Positions 43,713-53,160 of a stretch of 64,000 bases of DNA are shown one piece after another. Each line of letters starts with the position of its first letter. The first letter of the stretch is position 1. The notes beneath the pieces are model-generated. The model had not been told where the DNA came from. It did not search any database and saw only the letters and a list, made by a program, of their open reading frames with translations. Source of the DNA: Metabacillus litoralis (lineage in GTDB: Bacteria; Bacillota; Bacilli; Bacillales; Bacillaceae). The stretch spans positions 4,472,501-4,536,500 of the forward strand of contig NZ_CP033043.1 in NCBI RefSeq assembly GCF_003667825.1, read 5' to 3'. A program made the position numbers and the translations under genes.

Positions 43713-45464
43713 ATGAAGAAATGGTATTCTAATATATCATTAAAAACAAAAAGTATTTTATTTAGTATCATCACGACTACTTTAGTTGCTATTTTAGTAA
43801 CGGGGGTAAGTTACTTTGTTAATTCTAAGTTTATGTTACAGAATCTTGTAACAGATGCTGAACAAACTGTTGAAACGTGGTCACAGGATATTGATCCTAA
43901 AGATGTAATGGAAGTAATGGAAACAGATGATGAGAGTAGTGAAGCTGCTCAGCGTTTGATCAGTCATTTTGATCAATTATCAAATTACCAACCTTCAGTT
44001 GCACAAGGTTATATCTTTGGTACCGAGCTGGAAAATGGTTCAGAAACGAGTTTAGTTGCTTCACCAACAGAATTATTAGACATACTTAAAGCGGAAGCGG
44101 ATTTAACAGTTGGGGATATGTATGGTCAGCCTGATAATATTGTCAAGCTAGTAAAGAAGCTTACGGCTGAAAAGGAAATAGTGGTTTCTGATATTTACTC
44201 AGATGGTTTAGGAACTTGGATTACAGTTGCCAAACCATATGTGGATGAAAATGGTGAGGTTTATGCTTATTACGGAATGGACTTTAATGCACAAAGCTTT
44301 GTCGATAGCCAAAGAAATATCTTAATGACTGTAGGAATTATTCTATTAATTGTCGTTTTAGTTATTGCTGTGCTGGAATATTTCTTATTAGGAAAACTAT
44401 ATAAACCGATCGGTGAGCTTGCTAGTGGGATCGAATCTGTCACAGCAGGTAATTACGATGTGAGATTAAAAGAGTCGAATGATGAGATAGGTAGGGTAGC
44501 AGTAAGCTTTAATGTGATGGTTGATAATATAAGAAGTTTAATTAATTCGATTGGATCTGCTTCGAAGAATACGTCAAGTAACTATGACTCATTGTTCACT
44601 TCTGTAAGTAATACTAGTGAAAAAATGGATCGTATTACTACTGACGTGTCAGAAATGTCAGGAAGATTTGAATCTCAAAGTGGATCTGCTTATGAGATTT
44701 CCTCTTCATTACAACAATTGTCTGCTGGAGTAGAGACAGTGGCTCGTAATATTTCTAATGTTAGTGAAGGATCGAAAGAAACTGAGAGTCTTGCAATGAA
44801 AGGGAGTGACTCAGTTGATCAAGTAGGAAAACAAATGGGATTGATTAATCAATCGTCTCAAAACTCCGAAAAACTTATTCGAAATCTTAATGAACGTTCT
44901 AATGAAATTCATTCGATTGTTGGTCTGATTACAAGTATTTCTGAGCAAACAAGTCTTTTATCCTTAAATGCTTCCATTGAAGCAGCAAGAGCAGGGGAGC
45001 ATGGGAAAGGATTTGCAATTGTTGCTGATGAAGTGAAAAAGCTAGCTGAACAATCAAAAGGTTCTGCAGAAAAAATTAAATCATTGATAGATTATATACA
45101 ACAAGAAACAGAAGAAGCTGTTATTTCAATTAATGATGGGGTCAAATACGCGAACGCTGGTGTGTCTCTTGTAAAAGAGACAGGAATTCTTTTTGCTGAT
45201 ATTCTTGATTCTGCGCGCAATGTGTCTGCTCAAATGGATGAAATATCTGCAGCAACAGAACAAATGTCTGCAGAAAATCAACAAATTACAGCTACTTTTG
45301 AACAGTTTACAGATTTAACAACACAAAATAGCGATACAGTTATTTCATTAACAGATAGTATCAAGGCCCAGAAGGTTTCATTTGATACAATTGTTGATTC
45401 GGCACAGGATATGAAAAAGGTAATTGATACTCTTGAAGAAGCTGTATCAACTTTAAAAGTATAG
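43713..45464 (+). CDS. Methyl-accepting chemotaxis protein
   Basis: 583 aa. Membrane helix 1 (about residues 12-34), an extracellular Cache-like sensing domain (about 35-205, with [10 protein letters not shown] and [20 protein letters not shown]), helix 2 (about 207-230), a HAMP domain and a long cytoplasmic coiled coil. The hairpin tip [19 protein letters not shown] binds CheA and CheW. It acts as a membrane chemoreceptor; the ligand is unknown. Upstream lie a c-di-GMP riboswitch with terminator and a sigma-D-like promoter; downstream is a terminator. Confidence 0.93.
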   Translation: MKKWYSNISLKTKSILFSIITTTLVAILVTGVSYFVNSKFMLQNLVTDAEQTVETWSQDIDPKDVMEVMETDDESSEAAQRLISHFDQLSNYQPSVAQGYIFGTELENGSETSLVASPTELLDILKAEADLTVGDMYGQPDNIVKLVKKLTAEKEIVVSDIYSDGLGTWITVAKPYVDENGEVYAYYGMDFNAQSFVDSQRNILMTVGIILLIVVLVIAVLEYFLLGKLYKPIGELASGIESVTAGNYDVRLKESNDEIGRVAVSFNVMVDNIRSLINSIGSASKNTSSNYDSLFTSVSNTSEKMDRITTDVSEMSGRFESQSGSAYEISSSLQQLSAGVETVARNISNVSEGSKETESLAMKGSDSVDQVGKQMGLINQSSQNSEKLIRNLNERSNEIHSIVGLITSISEQTSLLSLNASIEAARAGEHGKGFAIVADEVKKLAEQSKGSAEKIKSLIDYIQQETEEAVISINDGVKYANAGVSLVKETGILFADILDSARNVSAQMDEISAATEQMSAENQQITATFEQFTDLTTQNSDTVISLTDSIKAQKVSFDTIVDSAQDMKKVIDTLEEAVSTLKV

Positions 45465-45492
45465 TACTTAAAATTCTTTATTATTCACTAGG

Positions 45493-45522
45493 CCTATAGG
45501 GAAAAAGTCTCTATAGGTTTTT
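45493..45522 (+). terminator. Terminator after the chemoreceptor gene
   Basis: CCTATAG (45493-45499) pairs with CTATAGG (45511-45517), then TTTTT. It separates the chemoreceptor gene from the synthetase gene, so the latter likely has its own promoter or depends on read-through. Confidence 0.75.
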
Positions 45523-45599
45523 GGTGCTAAAAACTTTGCAGAGGGATCATTTTAAAAACTAAGGTTATTTTCAAATAAATAAGTAGGATGTGTTTATAG

Positions 45600-48500
45600 A
45601 TGACAACATTAGTCAAACAAAAGCCTGTGAAGGTACTATCAGTAGAGGATGAGAACTTATGGTCAGGAATTAATCATACAGACCAATTTTTCCCTACTAA
45701 TATAGGCTTACATAATGTTTTTGTGGAAACAGCTACCATGTATCCAGAGCATATAGCTGTTTCAGATGGTCGAGATCGAACAATTACGTTTAAGGCTTTA
45801 GACGAGAAATCGAATATGGTTGCTAATTATCTGATTTCACAAGGAATTCGAATTGGCGATTACATTTCGGTTTTTATGGATCGAAGTATTGAAGCAATTA
45901 TTGCGATGCTAGGAGTTATGAAGTCTGGGGCAGTGTATGTGCCATTAACACCAGAAAATCCTGAGGAACGTAATCAATATATTATTAAGGATTCCTCGAG
46001 TAAGCTTGTACTAACATCTAAAGAACAAAAAGATATTTTAGCTAATTTAATGATAGAATCAGCCGTTCCTTATCTATCTATTGAAGATATTTCAGAAGAG
46101 AATACTGCGCCAACGGTCGTTGTTGAAAATTCTAACCTTGCTTATATTATATATACTTCAGGATCAACTGGTACGCCAAAAGGAGTAAAAATTCGCCATG
46201 AAAGCATTGTTAATTTTGGTTATGCATTGAAACGTGAATTTGCTATTTCTCCATCGGATGTATTAGCACAATTTTTTATGTTGTCTTTTGATGCCTCTTT
46301 TATTGAAGTGTGCACAATGATCTATAATGGCGCAAGATTACATTTCTTAACAAAAGAGGAACGTGTTGATGTGTCTGCATTTGCTGAAACTGTGCAGAAA
46401 TATGGAATTACCCATGTTATGGCTTTTCCAGTCACTGCATTAAAACAGTTTTCTACTTATGCAAATGAAGATGATACGAAAAAAACTCACTCCTTAAAAA
46501 TGATTGGTGTTGGAGGTGAAGCATTAACAGGTGAAGTGGTTCGCTTATTTCATAACAAATTTAAGCATGTTCAACTTGTTAATTTATATGGACCCACAGA
46601 AGCAACTGCTGCTGCCTCTTACTATCGAGTAGACGGGGAAAAGGATAGTAAAGTAGAAAATGTACCGATTGGAAAACCTTTTTCAAATTATAAGTTTTAT
46701 GTTGTAAATGATGATTTGGAGTTGAATCCAGTTGGGGTTGAAGGAGAATTGTTAATTGACTCCATTTCTGTTTCAGAAGGATATCATAACTTACCTGAAA
46801 AAACAGAAAAAGCATTTGTTAAAGTTCCTTATTCCGATCGAGTTGTTTATCGCACTGGTGATAGAGTGAAATTATTGCCATCTGGTGATATTGAGTTCTT
46901 AGGACGTGTTGATCTGCAAGTCAAAATAAGAGGCTATCGGATTGAATTAGGAGAAATAGAGAATAGAATGTTTAGAGCCGATTTTATTGAGGAGGGGGCA
47001 GTGGTTCCAAAGGAAGTAAATGGTGATAAAGTCCTTGTTGCTTACTACTCAATAAAAGAAGGTCATCGTGCTACAAAGAAAGAAGTTATAGATATTATTT
47101 CAGACGGTCTACCAAGCTATATGATTCCTACTTATTTTATTGAATTGCCTTTTATTCCATTGTCTCCTACACTTAAAGTCAATCGCAACCATTTAATTAC
47201 GTTACCACTAGAGAATTCAGCTTCATATGATGAGGATAAGAAGAAGCCTTCTAATAAAGTAGAAGCTAAGCTCCTGAAAGTGTGGCAAGAGGTCTTAGGG
47301 ATAATGAATATTGGGGTTGACGAAAACTTCTTTGAGTTAGGTGGTCATTCCCTTAAGGTATTAGGTGCGTTAACTCTTCTGAAGAAAGATTATAAATCAT
47401 TGAAAATAAATGATTTCTTTACGAATCCTACTATTGAGTCATTATCACAGTATATTTTAACAAATCAAACGAATGAAACGAACGTAAATGACTCTTTACA
47501 ATTTAATAAAAAAATTAAACTTATTGAGCATCCAATAACTTTATCTACAAATAAACAAGTTCAACTGAAAGAACAAACAACTATTCTTTTAACTGGAGCT
47601 ACAGGGTATTTGGGGTCTCATATTTTATTAGATTTGTTAAATGCTTCTACACATGTGATCTATGTATTAGTAAGAGCATCTAGCGAAGAAGAGGGATGGT
47701 CTAAGGTTCAATCAACATTAAATTACTATGCTACAACGGGATCACTGGATGATGAGAATATTCATAAGAGAATAAAGCTCCTTGTTGGAGATTTTAGTAA
47801 AGAGAATTTAGGGTTAAATGTGAAAGATCATAATAAATTGGGACAAATTGATTCAATTATTCATTGTGGTGCAGATGTACGCCATTTTGGGAGTGAAGAA
47901 TCTTTTACAATGTCCAATGTTGTAGGAACAGAAAATCTACTGCAAATTGCTAAAGATCAAGGATGTCGTTTCCACTATGTTTCAACGATCGGAATTCCGG
48001 AAGAACTGGCTTTAGAGGGATATTGGGACAAATTCATAACGTCTGAAAATATTTCAGATGCACCTGATCTTCCAAATCTTTATACGAACAGTAAATTAAA
48101 GTCTGAGAAACTAGTAGAAAAGTTTTATCATGAAGGCATACCAGTGACAATCTATCGACCAGGTAACGTAACTTGTCATTTTGAATCAGGTAAGTTCCAG
48201 ACAAACATTAATTCTAATGCTGTCTATCGCATGATTAAGAGTTTTATATTACTAGGTAAAGCTCCAAAGGTAGATGCAAATATGGATTTTGCGATGGTTG
48301 ATATTGCTAGTAAATCAATTGTTGCATTAGCTTTAGATGATCAATCTGTTGGAAAGGTTTTTCATATTTGTAATCCTCATAATGTGTCATATGCAGACAT
48401 GTTAAGCAGTATTAAGTCGTTTGGTTATCCTATTGAGCTAGTTGATCTAAACGTCTATGAGGACTGGTTATATAATGATAATCCGAAAAATCAAGAGGGA

Positions 48501-48695
48501 TTAGAGTTGGCGATGGCAGGATTAGAGGGTGATGGAGCAAAGAATTCACCTTTAGTATATGCATGTCCTGCTACAACAAATGCGCTTAATAAAAAGGGCA
48601 TTATCTTTCCTATTCCTGATGAGGATTTCATACATCGTATGTTAACACATGCGGTCGAAGTAGGTTTTTTACCTATTCCCAAAGAGATGGAATAG
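45600..48695 (+). CDS. Single-module NRPS-like carboxyl reductase (adenylation-carrier-thioester reductase)
   Basis: 1031 aa. Domains: adenylation (about 30-520) with A3 YTSGSTGTPKGV, A5 NLYGPTEAT, A7 YRTGDRVKL, A8 GRVDLQVKIRGYRIELGEIE and an A10-like TLKVNR lysine; carrier domain with NFFELGGHSLK (phosphopantetheine Ser584); NAD(P)H reductase domain starting ILLTGATGYLGSH (about 661-673) with a later YTNSKLKSE catalytic Tyr/Lys. No condensation domain. It should activate one carboxylic or amino acid, hold it as thioester and release it as aldehyde or alcohol, like alpha-aminoadipate or carboxylic acid reductases. Asp in FDASFIEVC hints at an amino acid substrate. Its transferase partner gene follows 1 bp later. 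Confidence 0.9.
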   Translation: MTTLVKQKPVKVLSVEDENLWSGINHTDQFFPTNIGLHNVFVETATMYPEHIAVSDGRDRTITFKALDEKSNMVANYLISQGIRIGDYISVFMDRSIEAIIAMLGVMKSGAVYVPLTPENPEERNQYIIKDSSSKLVLTSKEQKDILANLMIESAVPYLSIEDISEENTAPTVVVENSNLAYIIYTSGSTGTPKGVKIRHESIVNFGYALKREFAISPSDVLAQFFMLSFDASFIEVCTMIYNGARLHFLTKEERVDVSAFAETVQKYGITHVMAFPVTALKQFSTYANEDDTKKTHSLKMIGVGGEALTGEVVRLFHNKFKHVQLVNLYGPTEATAAASYYRVDGEKDSKVENVPIGKPFSNYKFYVVNDDLELNPVGVEGELLIDSISVSEGYHNLPEKTEKAFVKVPYSDRVVYRTGDRVKLLPSGDIEFLGRVDLQVKIRGYRIELGEIENRMFRADFIEEGAVVPKEVNGDKVLVAYYSIKEGHRATKKEVIDIISDGLPSYMIPTYFIELPFIPLSPTLKVNRNHLITLPLENSASYDEDKKKPSNKVEAKLLKVWQEVLGIMNIGVDENFFELGGHSLKVLGALTLLKKDYKSLKINDFFTNPTIESLSQYILTNQTNETNVNDSLQFNKKIKLIEHPITLSTNKQVQLKEQTTILLTGATGYLGSHILLDLLNASTHVIYVLVRASSEEEGWSKVQSTLNYYATTGSLDDENIHKRIKLLVGDFSKENLGLNVKDHNKLGQIDSIIHCGADVRHFGSEESFTMSNVVGTENLLQIAKDQGCRFHYVSTIGIPEELALEGYWDKFITSENISDAPDLPNLYTNSKLKSEKLVEKFYHEGIPVTIYRPGNVTCHFESGKFQTNINSNAVYRMIKSFILLGKAPKVDANMDFAMVDIASKSIVALALDDQSVGKVFHICNPHNVSYADMLSSIKSFGYPIELVDLNVYEDWLYNDNPKNQEGLELAMAGLEGDGAKNSPLVYACPATTNALNKKGIIFPIPDEDFIHRMLTHAVEVGFLPIPKEME

Positions 48696-48696
48696 T

Positions 48697-49368
48697 ATGA
48701 GGGATGTAACAAACCCATTAATTTATACGGCAGAAGCAACCTATAGTAAGATGATATATGATGAGTTATACCGTCATGCCTCTTTTTATGAAAAGAAGTA
48801 TCTTGAGAAATATCAGCTTTTTAGGCAAAAATATGATTCATTATTAGGAATCTTTTTACTTAAAATGATTCAAAAAGATGAGTTAGATAGCTCGTATCCT
48901 ATAACACATACAGATAGAGGGAAACCGTATTTTGTTGGATATAGTGGGGAGATCTCGATTTCCCATAGTGACGGTACCGTTGCAGTAGGTCTGTCATCTG
49001 GTAAATTAGGCATTGATATTGAAAGTGAATTAGTGGATATTGATGGTAGTTTATTTTTATCAGAGCATGAGCAAATTATCATCCAGCAACAAAAAGACAG
49101 GGATCTGTTAACAGAGCTATGGGTGTTAAAAGAGTCCTATGTTAAAGCATTAGGCTGTGGCTTCCTTTTAGATCCAACAACGATTTCTTTCTATATGATA
49201 GATAATGAATGGCATGTTAATGGAAGTAATTTCTCCTTTTCCTTGACAACTTTACCGAATGAAAAGATACTTTCTATTTGTAAAGAGCTTAAAACGGATG
49301 ATCGAGTTGTTGCTATAGATGAGGAAGAGTTATTAGATTGGATCGTAGGAACTAGGTATAGATTTTAG
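48697..49368 (+). CDS. Sfp-type 4'-phosphopantetheinyl transferase
   Basis: 223 aa. The superfamily motifs are present: GKPYF, ISISHSDGTVAVGLSSGKLGIDIE (magnesium-binding Asp and Glu in GIDIE) and LWVLKESYVKALGCGF (Glu and Lys of the third motif). It transfers phosphopantetheine from CoA to the carrier serine of the preceding synthetase, with which it forms a two-gene operon (1-bp gap). The N-terminal half is diverged from B. subtilis Sfp, consistent with a dedicated partner. Confidence 0.9.
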   Translation: MRDVTNPLIYTAEATYSKMIYDELYRHASFYEKKYLEKYQLFRQKYDSLLGIFLLKMIQKDELDSSYPITHTDRGKPYFVGYSGEISISHSDGTVAVGLSSGKLGIDIESELVDIDGSLFLSEHEQIIIQQQKDRDLLTELWVLKESYVKALGCGFLLDPTTISFYMIDNEWHVNGSNFSFSLTTLPNEKILSICKELKTDDRVVAIDEEELLDWIVGTRYRF

Positions 49369-49609
49369 GGGAAGCATAGGGACGTTCTCATAATCATTTT
49401 TAATAACTGTAAGTAGATGCTAAATGGGAGCTAATCCCTGAGATAAAGAAATATCTTGATGAGGTGACACCATGCACTTCTGACGATCAATGGAGTTATC
49501 GATCCACTTGCTTAAAGCTGCTAAACTACCATCGCGACCCAAGCTATGTGGAGTGTGTGGCGCAACTTATTTTGAAAGAAGGCAACTACCCCTTTGGGTG
49601 TTGCCTTTT
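49369..49609 (+). other. Unexplained intergenic stretch ending in a terminator
   Basis: This 240-bp stretch contains several small inverted repeats (GGGA-GCTAA-TCCC; AGATA-AAGAAA-TATCT) and ends in a solid terminator, AAGGCAAC-T-ACCC-CTTT-GGGT-GTTGCCTT (49579-49607). A GTG-started frame at 49464-49661 (65 codons, DDQWSYRSTCLKLLNYHRDP) has a poor ribosome binding site and runs through the terminator. It starts close to AGGGACGTTCTC, reminiscent of a dispersed Bacillus repeat. It could be the synthetase operon's 3' end, a decayed gene or a small RNA. Confidence 0.35.
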
Positions 49610-49772
49610 GGTCTTTAAAAGGTGTAACAAGCAGAAATGGATTTTGATGAATTATATATAGGTCGTTGACAAAATTAGCCAACCATGAAACTATAAAGAC
49701 AACCTCATATTGCCTCTATATTTACATACACCTATTAAAAATAGACTAAGTATTTGAAAGGAATGCTGTAAA

Positions 49773-50693
49773 ATGATTCTTAAACCTCGAAAAATCCCCG
49801 AGCCCTTACAATTACGTTACTACTTAAAGCCCCGAATGACGTTCACGGATGGAGAATTAAAAAAGTTCCAAGCTGATGAAAAAGGCTTCGAAGGTGAGTG
49901 TCACTTTGACGAACTAATCAATCAATCCCCTGTCTCCACTTATCTTCAGCTAAATGATCTTCTTCTAGAATGGCGGAATACAACTTTTCAAATTGATACA
50001 CTGCTCATTTCTCCATACAAAATTTATCTTTTCGATATCAAAAATTATGAAGGAGAATTTTATATCGAAGGTAATCGATGGTATTTATCATCTGGCATTG
50101 AGATAAAAAATCCTATCCCTCAGATACAGCGATCAGAATCCTTTCTTAGACCACTAACTCAAACTTTAGGTCTTAATCTTCCCATAGAAGCAAGTGTTAT
50201 TTTTGTTAATCCCGACTTCACGCTCTATCAGGCAACTAGACAGCTACCAATCATCTTACCTACACAGATTAACTCTTTTATAAAAAGATTAGGTTCCCTT
50301 TCTATGAATTCAAACGGACATATGATAGATTTAGCAAAGAAATTGGCCTCTCTTCACATTGAAGATTCTCCTTACAATAGTATGCATATCCCTGAATATA
50401 CCTATGATTCTTTGAAAAAGGGTGTTTCATGCTTAAATTGTGGGTCACTCTCGATTCGCTTAGATGGTAGAGGTCTTATGTGTGAGAGGTGTGGGGGAAA
50501 AGAGGAACTACATGTTGGTATAATGCGGACGATTGAAGAATATAGGGCGCTTTTTCCGAAAAGACAAATCACCGTTTCCGCTGCAAATGATTGGTGTAGG
50601 CTTGGCATGACTAGGCTTAGAATGCAAAAAATATTGAAAGAGCATCTTGTGATGGATAAGGCTGGGAAGTCTACGTATTACAGCTTTAGGTAA
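49773..50693 (+). CDS. NERD domain protein with zinc ribbon
   Basis: 306 aa. The N-terminal NERD (nuclease-related) domain shows GFEGECHFDELI, FQIDTLLISPYKIYLFDIKNYEGEFY: an Asp followed by D-x-K, like the active site of Holliday-junction-type nucleases. A C-terminal CLNCGSLSIR...CERCGG zinc ribbon (about residues 223-242) follows, then a basic helical tail (LGMTRLRMQKILKEH). It may cut or bind DNA; the actual role is unknown. AAAGGAATG precedes the ATG. It lies next to a satellite-like repeat array, which may be chance. Confidence 0.83.
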   Translation: MILKPRKIPEPLQLRYYLKPRMTFTDGELKKFQADEKGFEGECHFDELINQSPVSTYLQLNDLLLEWRNTTFQIDTLLISPYKIYLFDIKNYEGEFYIEGNRWYLSSGIEIKNPIPQIQRSESFLRPLTQTLGLNLPIEASVIFVNPDFTLYQATRQLPIILPTQINSFIKRLGSLSMNSNGHMIDLAKKLASLHIEDSPYNSMHIPEYTYDSLKKGVSCLNCGSLSIRLDGRGLMCERCGGKEELHVGIMRTIEEYRALFPKRQITVSAANDWCRLGMTRLRMQKILKEHLVMDKAGKSTYYSFR

Positions 50694-50743
50694 TAGTTTT
50701 GGGTATGAAAAGTGTAGAATGCAAAAGTTAAAGGGGAATTTGT

Positions 50744-51540
50744 ATGCTTTTATAAAGGTAGGCAGTGTAAAAGTATACGAAAAATCCAAAAAAAGGTAAG
50801 ATTGACCACGAAAAGGACCAAAATTGCAAGAGATATCCACTTGTGTATCGTTTTTCAGTGAAAAAGTGACAAAAGCATGCGTAAAAGAGAAATGTGAATG
50901 CTTTTATAAAGGTAGGCAGTATAAAAGTATACATTAAATCCAAAAAAAGGTAAATATGACCACGAAAAGGACCAAAATTGCAAGAGATATCCACTTGTGT
51001 ATCGTTTTTCAGTGAAGAAGTGACAAAAGCATGCGTAAAAGAGAAATGTGAATGCTTTTATAAAGGTAGGCAGTATAAAAGTATACGTTAAATCCAAAAA
51101 AAGGTAAAAATGAAAGCGAAAGGGATAAAAATTGTAAAAAACACCCATTTACGTATCGTTCTTCAGTGAAAAAGTTATAATTGCATACGAAAAAGAGAAA
51201 TGTGAATGCTTTTATAAAGGTAGGCAGTATAAAAGTATACGTTAAACCCAAAAAAAGGTAAAAATGAGGGCGACAGGGATAAAAATTGTAAAAAACACCC
51301 TTTTTCGTATCGTTTTTCAGTGAAAAAGTGATAATTGCATACGAAAAAGAGAAATGTGAATGCTTTTATAAAGGTAGGCAGTAGGCAGTATAAAAGCATA
51401 CACATAAACTCCAAAAAAAAGGAAAAGTTAACCACATAAAGGACTAAAATTGTAAAAAACATCCATACGCGTATCGTTTTTCAGTAAAAAAGTGACAAAA
51501 GCATACGAAAAAGAGAAATGTGAATGCTTTTCTATAGAAA
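50744..51540. repeat. Tandem array of 154-bp repeats (five units plus a partial sixth)
   Basis: The marker ATGCTTTTATAAAGGTAGGC starts units at 50744, 50898, 51052, 51206 and 51360, each 154 bp apart; a shortened start lies at 51524. The last interval is 164 bp because GTAGGCA is duplicated and a few bases are added. Conserved blocks: unit start, CCAAAAAAAGGTAA, GTATCGTTTTTCAGTGAAAAAGTG and GCATACGAAAAAGAGAAATG. Units 1 and 2 are closest to each other, as are 3 and 4. The length is not a multiple of three, so any frame shifts each unit: noncoding. Confidence 0.95.
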
Positions 51541-51884
51541 GGTATTACTAAACCATACACAAAATTCATTATAAGAGCAAAAAAGTCAGACTTACTCCGA
51601 TTTCTTTAAAATGCTCTAACAAATTCGGGGACTTTTTCCTGTTAACTCGAAATCACTGAGTATTTTCCCGATACCCTCCCCCTTAATTTTGCCAAACTTT
51701 AAAGTAACAGAACCACTAAACCCTAGTAGACAGACAAAATAATATAGAAGTAAAAATTAACAAATCAAATCAATTTGATAAAAAGTACTCAAGCATGGTA
51801 TAAGTGTTAAAGGAGCAGAACCATTTGCTTTTTTAATTTTGGGATAAGAGGTAAACTATCATCCCATAATGAGAGGATTTGAGT
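51541..51884 (+). other. Gap before the dihydrouridine synthase gene with a possible promoter
   Basis: No gene. TTGATA, an 18-bp spacer and TATAAG (about 51775-51804) could be the promoter of the downstream gene. AGAGCA and TGCTCT flank a loose stem near 51577-51619. Nothing else is recognisable. Confidence 0.4.
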
Positions 51885-52865
51885 TTGAAGATGACTGAAA
51901 ATTTTTGGCGTGATTTACCACGGCCATTTTTTATACTAGCACCAATGGAAGAAGTGACGGATGTTGTTTTTCGTCATGTAGTGAGTGAAGCAGCAAGACC
52001 GGATGTGTTTTTTACGGAGTTTACAAATTCGGAGAGTTATTGTCATCCAGAGGGAAAAAAAAGTGTTCGTGGGCGTTTGACTTTTACAGAGGATGAACAA
52101 CCGATTGTAGCCCATATATGGGGGGACAAGCCTGAGTACTTCAGGCAAATGAGTATTGGTATGGCGGAACTTGGATTTAAGGGAATCGATATCAATATGG
52201 GTTGTCCAGTACCTAATGTGACGCAGCACGGAAAGGGAAGTGGCCTGATTCGTCGGCCAGATGTTGCAGCAGATTTAATACAAGCTGCAAAAGCAGGGGG
52301 ATTGCCTGTTAGTGTAAAGACAAGGCTTGGATTCTCGGAATTAGACGAATGGCGTGAATGGCTAACGCATATATTAAAGCAAGATATTGCCAATCTTTCC
52401 ATTCATCTGCGTACAAGAGACGAAATGAGCAAAGTACCTGCTCACTGGGAGCTAATTCCGGAAATTAAGAAACTTCGTGACGAGGTGGCTCCAGATACAC
52501 TCTTGACGATCAATGGGGATATCACAGACTATCAAACTGGCTTAAAGCTTGCTCAAGAATATGGTATTGATGGTGTTATGATTGGACGAGGTATATTCCA
52601 TAATCCATTTGCCTTCGAAAAAGAGCCGAGAGAACATAGTAGTGAAGAATTGCTAGATCTCTTAAGATTGCATATGGATCTTCATGATCAATATTCAGGT
52701 TTAGAGCTTCGTCCGTTCACGGCTCTTCATCGCTTTTTTAAGATCTATGTCAAAGGGTTTCGAGGGGCAAGTGAGTTAAGAAATAGATTAATGAATACAA
52801 AGTCAACAGATGAGGTTCGTGCATTGCTCGATAACTTCGGATCAGAGAATTTTGATGAAATATAA
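51885..52865 (+). CDS. tRNA-dihydrouridine synthase (Dus family)
   Basis: About 326 aa, FMN-dependent TIM barrel that reduces uridine to dihydrouridine in tRNA D-loops. Shown by [15 protein letters not shown], the active-site region [23 protein letters not shown] with its catalytic Cys, [16 protein letters not shown] and [16 protein letters not shown] codons at 51879 and 51885 and an ATG at 51891 are all in frame; TTG 51885 best suits the AGAGG site. The sequence is closer to the DusC-like group than to the usual Bacillus DusB next to folate genes. Confidence 0.9.
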   Translation: MKMTENFWRDLPRPFFILAPMEEVTDVVFRHVVSEAARPDVFFTEFTNSESYCHPEGKKSVRGRLTFTEDEQPIVAHIWGDKPEYFRQMSIGMAELGFKGIDINMGCPVPNVTQHGKGSGLIRRPDVAADLIQAAKAGGLPVSVKTRLGFSELDEWREWLTHILKQDIANLSIHLRTRDEMSKVPAHWELIPEIKKLRDEVAPDTLLTINGDITDYQTGLKLAQEYGIDGVMIGRGIFHNPFAFEKEPREHSSEELLDLLRLHMDLHDQYSGLELRPFTALHRFFKIYVKGFRGASELRNRLMNTKSTDEVRALLDNFGSENFDEI

Positions 52866-52873
52866 AAACATTG

Positions 52874-52905
52874 ATAACGGAATCAGGTGATACTGGTTCC
52901 GTTAT
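52874..52905 (+). terminator. Terminator after the dihydrouridine synthase gene
   Basis: ATAACGGAATCA pairs with TGGTTCCGTTAT with minor mismatch around GGTGATAC, followed by TTGTATT. Confidence 0.75.
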
Positions 52906-53006
52906 TTGTATTGTAAATGACTCATTGCTCTAAGAAAAAACATGTAAGCTTTCCTAACACCCTTGTTGAGAAGGTTTAGTTATTGCTATATTTTTAGATT
53001 GTAGCG

Positions 53007-53100
53007 ATGTTTTCTAGGGTTCCGCAATGAAGAATTGGCTGGTCCAAGAGAAAACACATGTGGATACACATGTACACGGAGGGATAAAAGCCCGGGAGGA
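53007..53100 (+). promoter_or_regulatory. Guanidine-I (ykkC) riboswitch aptamer
   Basis: The ykkC consensus reads clearly: TCTAGGGTTCCGCA, then CTGGTCCAAGAG, a variable stem (ACATGTGGATACACATGT), and ACACGGAGGGATAAAAGCCCGGGAGGA. The downstream genes resemble those of guanidine-I rather than the ppGpp or PRPP subtypes, which control amino acid or purine genes. The 3' end overlaps the terminator stem, so guanidine binding should permit read-through. Confidence 0.92.
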
Positions 53101-53130
53101 GATATAATATTTCCTCTCGGGCTTTTATTT
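53087..53130 (+). terminator. Expression-platform terminator of the guanidine riboswitch
   Basis: AAAGCCCGGGAGGA (53087-53100) pairs with TCCTCTCGGGCTTT (one G-U), followed by T. Its left arm is the conserved 3' end of the aptamer, so the two structures exclude each other. Confidence 0.9.
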
Positions 53131-53160
53131 TTTATCAAAACTAAAAAGGGGGAATCTTCC

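Noticed and set aside
49464..49661. 65-codon gene downstream of the phosphopantetheinyl transferase gene
   Set aside because: GTG start with weak ribosome binding site, reads through a strong terminator, and no family is recognisable. Kept only as an unexplained stretch.
50508..51462. Five overlapping minus-strand reading frames of 80-110 codons encoding near-identical Phe/Tyr-rich peptides
   Set aside because: They are produced by the 154-bp tandem repeat; since 154 is not a multiple of 3 each unit reopens the same frame. No ribosome binding sites fit.
53035..53160. N-terminal extension of the substrate-binding protein
   Set aside because: The open frame runs through the guanidine riboswitch and its terminator; the lipoprotein signal begins at ATG 53161.
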